Assembly: GCA_025925195.1 (NCBI GenBank)
Contig: JAICLU010000002.1
Coordinates: forward strand, 1-51,218
Source of the DNA: Thermoleophilia bacterium
GTDB taxonomy: Bacteria; Actinomycetota; Thermoleophilia; Gaiellales; Gaiellaceae
Reading direction: 5' to 3'
Length of the DNA: 51,218 bases
The notes under the pieces were generated by a model. It saw only the letters and a program-made list of their open reading frames with translations. It was not told the origin of the DNA and did not search any database. Below, piece by piece: positions 46,303 through 51,218 of the stretch. Positions within the stretch are counted from its first letter, which is position 1. Each line of letters begins with the position of its first letter. The translations under genes and the position numbers were made by a program.

Positions 46303-47075
46303 GCGCTCGCTCCCGAGTACTTCGTGACGCCGAAACGCCAGAACCGGCGTGCGACGAGGAACACGACGATCGCGAATGCGACCGCGACGAGCACGGTCGT
46401 CCACGCGAGCCGGTGCGTCAGTGCCTGCGCCGGCACCGTGACCGCGAACCCGATCGGAACGAGGTAGGTCATCGAGTACCGCAGCCAGCCCGGGTACACG
46501 CCGATCGGCCAGCGCCCGACCTGGTAGATGCCTTCGAAGAGGTCGGACAGGAACCACATGCTGACGACCCAGAACGAGCCGGTCGCGAGGATCAGCCAGA
46601 AGCAGTAGAGAAGCGACGCGCCGATCACGAGCAGCGCGAGGAACGCGAACGCGTGCCCGACGCCGACGGAGCGGCCGAGGCGCGAGACGCCGACCGCGAT
46701 CACGATCCCGCCGGACATGACGTCGACGAGCTGCCACAGCCGCAGCTCGCGCAGCGAGATGAGCAGCTGCGAGTCGGCCGGCTTCGACAGCGCGAAGTCG
46801 AGCTTGCCGTCCTGCACCTCCTGCGTCAGCCGCTCCATGTTCGGCTGCACCGTGGCGTGGATGACGCCGCCGAGCAGGATCTGAACGCCGAGCACGACGA
46901 GCAGCTCGGACTGCGTCCAGCCGTTCAGCGCGTTCGTCTTCGAGTAGACGAGCGCGAGCACGGCGATCGCGACGGCGACGCCGAGCAGCGACTGCACGAT
47001 CGCGACGAAGAAGTTGGCGCGGTACTGCATCTCGTTCAGCACGCCGAGCCGCAGGTAGGTCCACGCGAGCTTCAT
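46299..47075 (-). CDS. ABC-2 family transporter permease
   Basis: The 258-aa protein has about six hydrophobic segments and starts at ATG 47075 (MKLAWTYLRLGVLNEMQYRANF). It resembles the ABC-2 permease group of the PF06182 type, with EVQDGKLDFALSKPADSQLL, which is the conserved cytoplasmic loop of this group. It pairs with the permease 47075-47899 and the ATPase 47896-48828. Such transporters often export unknown lipids, carbohydrates or antibiotics. The gene before it ends at the same base as its start codon (TGATG), so translation is coupled. Confidence 0.86.
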   Translation of the reverse strand: MKLAWTYLRLGVLNEMQYRANFFVAIVQSLLGVAVAIAVLALVYSKTNALNGWTQSELLVVLGVQILLGGVIHATVQPNMERLTQEVQDGKLDFALSKPADSQLLISLRELRLWQLVDVMSGGIVIAVGVSRLGRSVGVGHAFAFLALLVIGASLLYCFWLILATGSFWVVSMWFLSDLFEGIYQVGRWPIGVYPGWLRYSMTYLVPIGFAVTVPAQALTHRLAWTTVLVAVAFAIVVFLVARRFWRFGVTKYSGASA

Positions 47076-47899
47076 CAGTTCCCCACCGCCGAGTAGTGGC
47101 GAATCGCGACCTTGAACGACGCCCAGACGAGCACGCAGCCGACTCCCGTCCAGAAGCACTGCCAGAGGAGGCCGGTCAGCAGCGCGTGCGTCGGCATCCC
47201 GCCGACGAGGGCCTCGATCGGGAAGTAGAACGTCCATTTGAACGGCAGCCACGCCGCGATCGATTGCGCCCACGGCGGCATGAACGTCAGCGGCACGAGC
47301 CGCCCCGAGACGAGCAGCTCCCCGAGGAACCAGATCTGGAAGATCGACGTCGCGCGGGTCGTCAGCAGCGTCAGCATCCCGAGCACGAAGTGGTTGAGCG
47401 AGCGTATGACGTATGCGCCCCAGATCGCGACGATGAAGACGACGACCTCGATCGGTCGCGGGTCGAGCGTCGGATGGAAGACGAGCGAGAGCGCCACCGC
47501 GATCGGTGCATACATGACGAGCCACGGGATCTTGTGCCCCGCGAAGGTCGCCATGTCGTAGTGCACGGGGTGCAGGGGCCGCAGCAGCTGCGACGACAGC
47601 TGTCCCTCGCGGATGCGCTCCTCCCAGCCGAACGGCGTGAAGACGATGTTGAACGTGCGGACGAGCGTCCAGACGATGTAGTACGCGGCGATCTGTCCCG
47701 CGCCCGTGCCGTCGACGGTGCCGCCGTGCTGGTTCGCGATCGTCCGCCAGACGACGAGGTAGATGACCGGCTCGGTGACCATCCCGAGCGTGTACATGTA
47801 GGTCGCCGCGCGGTACTGGAACTGCGTCGCGATCTGCGTCCGCATGCCGGTCGCGTAGAAGTCGACGTACGACCGGAGCGCCGAGGGCTGGGAGCTCAT
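47075..47899 (-). CDS. ABC-2 family transporter permease (second subunit)
   Basis: The 274-aa paralogue of the neighbouring permease has the same arrangement: an N-terminal amphipathic start, about six membrane helices, and the loop WEERIREGQLSSQLLRPLHPVHYD, the counterpart of the first permease's DFALSKPADSQLL. The pair forms a heterodimeric channel. ATG 47899 overlaps the stop of the ATPase (ATGA), and its stop overlaps the next permease. The three-gene order ATPase-permease-permease is typical for ABC-2 exporters of this type. No substrate is indicated. Confidence 0.86.
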   Translation of the reverse strand: MSSQPSALRSYVDFYATGMRTQIATQFQYRAATYMYTLGMVTEPVIYLVVWRTIANQHGGTVDGTGAGQIAAYYIVWTLVRTFNIVFTPFGWEERIREGQLSSQLLRPLHPVHYDMATFAGHKIPWLVMYAPIAVALSLVFHPTLDPRPIEVVVFIVAIWGAYVIRSLNHFVLGMLTLLTTRATSIFQIWFLGELLVSGRLVPLTFMPPWAQSIAAWLPFKWTFYFPIEALVGGMPTHALLTGLLWQCFWTGVGCVLVWASFKVAIRHYSAVGN

Positions 47900-48828
47900 G
47901 ACGCGAAGACCTGTTCGATCACGTCCTCGATCGGTGGATCCTCGACCGTCAGGTCGCTCACGTCGTTCTCGGCGAGCAGCCGCGCCGTCGCCGACGACGT
48001 CTCGTTCCGCGGCACCTGCATGCTGATCGTCTCGCCGTCGGCGAGCACCGCCTCGATCGTCTTGTAGGCGCCGAACCGGTCGGCGAGCGCCTCGAGCTTG
48101 CCGTCGAACAGCATCTGGCCGTGGTGGATGACGACGACGCGCTTGCAGAGCGCCTCGACGTCCGCCATGTAGTGGCTCGTCAGCAGCACCGTCGCGCCGT
48201 AGCGCTCGTTGTAGGCCGCGACGAAGTTGCGGATGCGCTTTTGCATCGTCACGTCGAGCCCGATCGTCGGCTCGTCGAGGAACAGCACCTGCGGTAGGTG
48301 CAGGAGGGACCCGACGACCTCGACCTTCATCCGCTCGCCGAGCGAGAGCTGCCGCACCGGCTTGCGAACGAGGTCCTCGATGTCGAGCAGCTCGATCAGC
48401 TCGTCACGGGTCTCGGTGAACTGCTGCCGCGGCAGGCGGTAGATCGCACGATTCAGCTCGAACGAGTCGAGCGCCGGGAGATCCCATTGCAGCTGGTTCC
48501 GGTTGCCCATGACGAGCGTGATCCGGCGCAGGTAGTCGCGCTCGCGCCGCCACGGCACGTGTCCGAGCACCGTCACCTCGCCGCCGGTCGGGTGCAGGAG
48601 GCCGGAGAGCATCTTCAGCGTCGTCGTCTTGCCGGCGCCGTTCGGCCCGAGGAAGCCGACGACCTCGCCCGGCTCGAGGTCGAACGAGACGCCGTCGACC
48701 GCGCGCACGTCCCGCCAGCGGCGCGCGTACAGGCTGCGCACGGACGCGCGCAGGCCGGCTTCGCGCTCCGGCACCCTGAACACCTTTTCGAGCCCTGCAA
48801 CGTGGACGACCGCGGTCACGGGCGGCAT
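47896..48828 (-). CDS. ABC transporter ATP-binding protein
   Basis: The 310-aa ATPase (start ATG 48828; GTG 48819 is possible) has Walker A GPNGAGKTTTLKM, the signature LSLGERMKVEV, Walker B VLFLDEPTIGLD and the switch His in LLTSHYMADVE. A C-terminal regulatory segment of about 70 residues follows. It is the ATPase for the two downstream permeases. The first segment (VAGLEKVFRVPEREAG) contains a longer loop than the usual ABC-2 ATPases. It is divergent from the glycosyltransferase with only 14 nt between. Confidence 0.93.
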   Translation of the reverse strand: MPPVTAVVHVAGLEKVFRVPEREAGLRASVRSLYARRWRDVRAVDGVSFDLEPGEVVGFLGPNGAGKTTTLKMLSGLLHPTGGEVTVLGHVPWRRERDYLRRITLVMGNRNQLQWDLPALDSFELNRAIYRLPRQQFTETRDELIELLDIEDLVRKPVRQLSLGERMKVEVVGSLLHLPQVLFLDEPTIGLDVTMQKRIRNFVAAYNERYGATVLLTSHYMADVEALCKRVVVIHHGQMLFDGKLEALADRFGAYKTIEAVLADGETISMQVPRNETSSATARLLAENDVSDLTVEDPPIEDVIEQVFAS

Positions 48829-48830
48829 CG

Positions 48831-48836
48831 TACGCT
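48831..48836 (+). promoter_or_regulatory. -10 box (TACGCT) of the glycosyltransferase, leaderless
   Basis: TACGCT ends 6 nt before GTG 48843 and lies 2 nt from the divergent ATPase start at 48828. Confidence 0.45.
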
Positions 48837-48842
48837 GCCCGG

Positions 48843-49832
48843 GTGCGGATCCTCCTCGTCTCGCAGATGTACCCGGGCCCCGACGCGCCCGACCTCGGGA
48901 CGTTCGTCGCGCAGGTCGAGCGTGCGCTCGTCGAGCGCGGCAACGAGGTCGAGCTCGCGGTGCTCGACACGCGCGCCGGCGGGAAGCTGCGCTATCTGGA
49001 GCTCGCAAAGCGCGCCGCGCGCGCAGCGCGGCCCGACGTCGTGTACGCCCACTTCCTCGTCCCGAGCGGGCTGATCGCGGCGCTCGCCGGCCGCGCGCCG
49101 CTCGTCGTCACCGCGCACGGGCGCGACGTGCGGAACGTCGGTGAGCTACCCGGCGTGGCGGCCGCAACCCGGCTCGTCGTGCGTCGCGCTGCGACGGTCG
49201 TCTGCGTGTCGGAGTACCTGCGGCGCGAGCTCGAGGCAAAGCTTCCAGCGTGTCGAGGCAAGACCGAAGTGATCTCGAGCGGCGTCGATCTCGAGCGCTT
49301 CGCCGTCGAGCCCGCTCCCGAAGGGCCGACGCGGTATCTCTGCGCCGGCGCGCTGAGCGAGCGGAAGAACGTCGTCCGTCTCGCCGATGCGTTCGCGCGG
49401 CTCGGCGGCGAGGCGACGCTGACGTTCGCCGGCGACGGGCCCTTGCGCAACCGGCTCGAGGGCAGGCCCAACGTGCGGCTGCTCGGACGCGTTCCGCACG
49501 ACGCGATCCCGTCGCTGCTCGCGGACAGCCACGTCCTGTGCCAGCCGAGCCTGCTCGAGCCGCTCGGCCAGGCGCTGCTCGAGGGCATGGCGGCGGGGCG
49601 GCCCGTCGTCGCGACGCGCATCGGCGGCCCGCCCGAGTTCGTGCCGCCGGGCGCCGGCCTCCTCGTCGACCCGCTCGACGTCGGCGAGCTCGCCCGGGCG
49701 CTCGAGTCGGCCGCCGCGCTGCCGGTGCCGAACGAGGCGGCCCGGGCCGCCGCGGCCGAGCACGACGTCAGGCGTCAGGCGGAGCGGATCGAGGCGGTTC
49801 TGCGTCGGGCTGCGGCAGGTCGGCGAGCCTGA
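48843..49832 (+). CDS. GT4-family (GT-B fold) glycosyltransferase
   Basis: The 329-aa enzyme transfers a sugar from a nucleotide donor with retention, as known for GT4. The N-terminal domain begins ILLVSQMYPGPDAPDLGTFV, and VVTAHGRDVRNV lies near residue 85. The C-terminal nucleotide-binding part has AGALSERKNVVRL and CQPSLLEPLGQALLEGMAAGRPVVATRIGG with the EX7E motif. The C-terminus overlaps the next antisense gene by 65 nt. The acceptor is unknown. A link to the adjacent ABC-2 exporter, as in polysaccharide export loci, is possible but the two are divergent. Confidence 0.9.
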   Translation: MRILLVSQMYPGPDAPDLGTFVAQVERALVERGNEVELAVLDTRAGGKLRYLELAKRAARAARPDVVYAHFLVPSGLIAALAGRAPLVVTAHGRDVRNVGELPGVAAATRLVVRRAATVVCVSEYLRRELEAKLPACRGKTEVISSGVDLERFAVEPAPEGPTRYLCAGALSERKNVVRLADAFARLGGEATLTFAGDGPLRNRLEGRPNVRLLGRVPHDAIPSLLADSHVLCQPSLLEPLGQALLEGMAAGRPVVATRIGGPPEFVPPGAGLLVDPLDVGELARALESAAALPVPNEAARAAAAEHDVRRQAERIEAVLRRAAAGRRA

Positions 49833-50001
49833 CCTCGACGAGCGGCCGCACCGCATCCTCGAGGCCGGCTTCGCGGGCGACTGCAAGCGCCTGCTCCCAG
49901 CTCTCGCGCGCCTTGTGCGGGTCGACGCCCTGCTTCAACCGGTTGTCCCCGGTGACGAGGAGCTTCTGGATCCGATCACGCGCGTCGCTCTCGCCCTTCA
50001 C
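49768..50001 (-). CDS. Small helical conserved hypothetical protein (77 aa)
   Basis: The protein starts at GTG 50001, 6 nt after a TACGGT box, and contains KLLVTGDNRLKQGVDPHKARE, ESWEQALAVAREAGLED and VEVRLADLPQPD. The helix-turn-helix pair with Ala/Leu spacing looks like one TPR-like repeat. The C-terminal tail is Pro-rich. There is no signal peptide. It overlaps the glycosyltransferase end by 65 nt in antisense and is divergent from the receiver-domain gene. I know of no function. Confidence 0.6.
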   Translation of the reverse strand: MKGESDARDRIQKLLVTGDNRLKQGVDPHKARESWEQALAVAREAGLEDAVRPLVEVRLADLPQPDAEPPRSAPPDA

Positions 50002-50007
50002 AAAACG

Positions 50008-50013
50008 ACCGTA
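50008..50013 (-). promoter_or_regulatory. -10 box (TACGGT) of the small gene 49768-50001, leaderless
   Basis: TACGGT ends 6 nt before GTG 50001 on the minus strand. No Shine-Dalgarno sequence lies between it and the start codon. Confidence 0.4.
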
Positions 50014-50041
50014 ACAAGGCAGATTTCATCCCGGTCGAGAG

Positions 50042-50413
50042 ATGGCTTCTATTCGCGTGCTCATAGCCGACGATCATCGCCTCTTCGCCGAGGCCCTCGA
50101 GGTGATCCTCGCCGGCGACGAGCGGATCGCCGTCGTCGGACACGCGAGCGACGGAGGCGAGGCCGTCCGGCTCGCGAACGACCTGCATCCCGACGTCGTC
50201 CTGATGGACATCTCGATGCCGGTGATGGACGGGATCGAGGCCGCGCAGGCGATCCGGAAGACCGACGGCGACACCTGCATCCTGATGCTGACCGGCTCCA
50301 ACTCGCGCACGGACGTCGACCGCGCGCGCCAGGCCGGTGCCGCCGGCTACGTCACGAAAGACCGGATCGCCTCCGAGCTGATCGACGCGATCGTCGAGAT
50401 CGCCGCCCGATAG
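50042..50413 (+). CDS. Stand-alone response regulator receiver domain
   Basis: The 123-aa protein is a single REC domain. The acidic pocket is IADDHRLFAEAL (Asp10, Asp11), and the phosphorylation site is Asp56 in DVVLMDISMPVMDG. Thr in MLTGSNS and Lys in GYVTKDRI complete the switch residues. The sequence is nearest to NarL-family receivers, but no HTH domain follows, so it does not bind DNA itself. No histidine kinase is adjacent; the kinase at 1826-3454 is distant. It could phosphorylate-couple through a partner or quench phosphate. Confidence 0.9.
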   Translation: MASIRVLIADDHRLFAEALEVILAGDERIAVVGHASDGGEAVRLANDLHPDVVLMDISMPVMDGIEAAQAIRKTDGDTCILMLTGSNSRTDVDRARQAGAAGYVTKDRIASELIDAIVEIAAR

Positions 50414-50430
50414 CGGCTAGCGATAGCGGC

Positions 50431-50436
50431 TACCCT
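50431..50436 (+). promoter_or_regulatory. -10 box (TACCCT) of secG
   Basis: TACCCT ends 9 nt before ATG 50446. A duplicated stretch ATAGCGGCTA (50410-50419 and 50423-50432) lies around it. Confidence 0.35.
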
Positions 50437-50445
50437 GGGGTCTCG

Positions 50446-50667
50446 ATGATCAGTGTTCTCGCAGTCATCCAGGTGCTGCTCGTCTTCGTCCTCGTCGCGC
50501 TCGTGCTCATGCACAGCGGCCGCGACGCGGGCATGGGCGGCATGGGCTTCACGCCGGCCTCACAGGGCGGCACGCACATCGTCGAGCGGAACCTGACGCG
50601 GTTCACCGCCGTGTTCGGCGTGCTGTTCTTCATCAACAGCATCGTCCTGTTCCGGTACCTGCGGTAG
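50446..50667 (+). CDS. secG: Preprotein translocase subunit SecG
   Basis: The 73-aa protein has two hydrophobic segments: VLAVIQVLLVFVLVALVLM, and FTAVFGVLFFINSIVLF. The loop between them, GRDAGMGGMGFTPASQGG, is the Gly-rich connector typical of SecG. SecG stabilises the SecYE channel during export. ATG 50446 is preceded by a TACCCT box. The tRNA-Leu gene follows 34 nt later. Confidence 0.92.
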   Translation: MISVLAVIQVLLVFVLVALVLMHSGRDAGMGGMGFTPASQGGTHIVERNLTRFTAVFGVLFFINSIVLFRYLR

Positions 50668-50681
50668 GACGCGTGCCTCGC

Positions 50682-50687
50682 TACACT
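50682..50687 (+). promoter_or_regulatory. -10 box (TACACT) upstream of tRNA-Leu
   Basis: TACACT ends 14 nt before the first tRNA base, so a short 5' leader would be trimmed. No clear -35 element is seen. Confidence 0.35.
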
Positions 50688-50701
50688 GGCGCGGCTCTCG
50701 C

Positions 50702-50785
50702 GCGCTGGTGGCGGAATTGGTAGACGCGCTAGGTTGAGGGCCTAGTCCTGGAAACAGGGTGGAGGTTCAAGTCCTCTCCAGCGCA
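50702..50785 (+). tRNA. tRNA-Leu (anticodon GAG)
   Basis: A type II tRNA with acceptor GCGCTGG/CCAGCGC, discriminator A at 50785, D arm with GGAATTGGTAGAC and anticodon arm CTAGG-TTGAGGG-CCTAG, giving GAG (reads CUC). A long variable arm (TCCTGGAAACAGGG) and the T loop TTCAAGT follow. CCA is not encoded. An intrinsic terminator follows 12 nt later. Confidence 0.96.
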
Positions 50786-50796
50786 TGAGCTTCGCT

Positions 50797-50824
50797 CCGA
50801 AGGCCGCCTGCGGGCGGCCTTCGG
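50797..50824 (+). terminator. Intrinsic terminator after tRNA-Leu
   Basis: CCGAAGGCCGCC (50797-50808) pairs with GGCGGCCTTCGG (50813-50824) around TGCG, followed by TCTCTT. This is the best rho-independent terminator in the window. Confidence 0.75.
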
Positions 50825-50861
50825 TCTCTTGCGGAGCTGCGCACGATACGGCTCGTCGTGC

Positions 50862-50890
50862 GGACGATCGTGCCTTCGGCAGGATCGTCC
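50862..50890. repeat. Second hairpin downstream of tRNA-Leu
   Basis: GGACGATCGTGCC (50862-50874) pairs with GGCAGGATCGTCC (50878-50890) with one mismatch around TTC. The 166-nt gap between tRNA-Leu and the next gene holds this and the terminator; I see no gene in it. Confidence 0.45.
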
Positions 50891-50950
50891 TGATCGGCGC
50901 TCGCGAAGCCGCTATGCGTCTTCGCTCGCTTTGCCACTGCGGCGCCTGAG

Positions 50951-51218
50951 TCACCAGTTCAACAGGATGACGGCGATCGCTTCGCCGAAGAAGAACAGCC
51001 CGACCGCCAGGCCGTACAAGGTCAGTGGCAAGCGCCATAAGGAACGCAGCTCCAGTGCGATGCGCATCCCGATCCAGGCGCTCGCCGCCGCGATGAGGCA
51101 GCCGAGTCCGGCGAGCAGGACGCCGCCATGCGACGCGCGGTGCGCCTTTGGACTGCTGACGGCTGCGAGCGCGAACAGGGCAACGAGGGAGGCGGTGGGA
51201 AGCGCACTCGCGAGCCTC
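50951..51218 (-). CDS. Membrane protein, 5' part beyond the window
   Basis: The frame is open from the right edge to TGA at 50951-50953, giving the last 88 residues of a longer protein. Three hydrophobic segments are visible: LPTASLVALFALAAVSS, VLLAGLGCLIAAASAWIGM, and LPLTLYGLAVGLFFFGEAIAV. Charged residues between them (KAHRASHGG, LELRSLWR) follow the positive-inside pattern. I recognise no family. It is absent from start-based gene lists because no start codon lies in the window. Confidence 0.6.
   Translation of the reverse strand, partial: RLASALPTASLVALFALAAVSSPKAHRASHGGVLLAGLGCLIAAASAWIGMRIALELRSLWRLPLTLYGLAVGLFFFGEAIAVILLNW

Noticed and set aside
50742-51207. Start-based minus-strand frames over tRNA-Leu and the right edge
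   Set aside because: They cross the tRNA or are Arg/Ser-rich; the real gene at the edge is the open frame ending at 50951, which has three membrane segments.
1-51218. In-frame TGA codons as candidate selenoprotein genes
   Set aside because: All recognised genes end where their families usually end, and no gene is visibly split by a TGA with homology on both sides.

Overview
The window looks like chromosomal DNA of a high-GC actinobacterium. The particular mix of small conserved hypothetical families, a PurS-type purine pathway, MEDS-domain signalling, PASTA proteins and frequent GTG/TTG starts suggests the Thermoleophilia (Gaiellales/Solirubrobacterales); that placement is inference from gene content, because no 16S gene is present. 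Gene density is very high, most same-strand neighbours overlap by 1-22 nt, and I see no prophage, insertion sequence or CRISPR array. No gene-free stretch exceeds about 170 bases.

Layout. 1-5.6 kb: a cut-off glyoxalase, a GNAT acetyltransferase, an alpha/beta hydrolase, a GAF-PAS histidine kinase divergent from a MEDS-domain sensor, and a membrane HD-GYP protein. 5.7-6.9 kb: a small exported protein and two small hypotheticals. 6.9-13.1 kb: purine synthesis in two leftward blocks (purD-purE and purB-purC-purS-purQ) separated by a rightward secreted protein. 13.1-15.5 kb: a small acidic protein, fdhD, mobA and a methyltransferase. 15.4-20.4 kb: the leftward rpsF-ssb-rpsR-rplI-dnaB locus followed by a 65-aa CxxC protein and purA. 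20.5-25.8 kb: a cyclase-family hydrolase, an APC permease, an OmdA-like/PASTA fusion and small helical proteins. 25.8-31.6 kb: tRNA-Sec (selC), a nuclease, azlCD, a HAD phosphatase, hyuA-hyuB and a VOC protein. 31.6-37.3 kb: a leftward run moaDE fusion, M50 protease, LOG protein, twin-PAS protein, selA, selB. 37.3-45.6 kb: an ABC exporter, two tandem sedolisins, a methylmalonyl-CoA mutase-type large subunit and a secreted phosphoesterase. 45.7-51.2 kb: a cupin protein, a three-gene ABC-2 transporter, a glycosyltransferase, a lone receiver domain, secG, tRNA-Leu(GAG) and a cut-off membrane protein.

How the genes fit together. selA, selB and selC give almost complete selenocysteine insertion machinery (selD is not in the window). 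fdhD, mobA and the moaD-moaE fusion supply molybdenum-cofactor assembly and formate dehydrogenase sulfuration. Together they predict a selenocysteine-containing molybdenum or tungsten formate dehydrogenase elsewhere in the genome. Six of the de novo purine genes plus purA are present; purL, purF, purM, purN and purH are not.

The most general pattern I found is regulatory. At least a dozen genes have a TANNNT hexamer exactly 6-9 nt before the start codon and no Shine-Dalgarno sequence, the signature of leaderless transcription. Genes with clear ribosome binding sites (exported proteins, permease, rpsF) lack that box.
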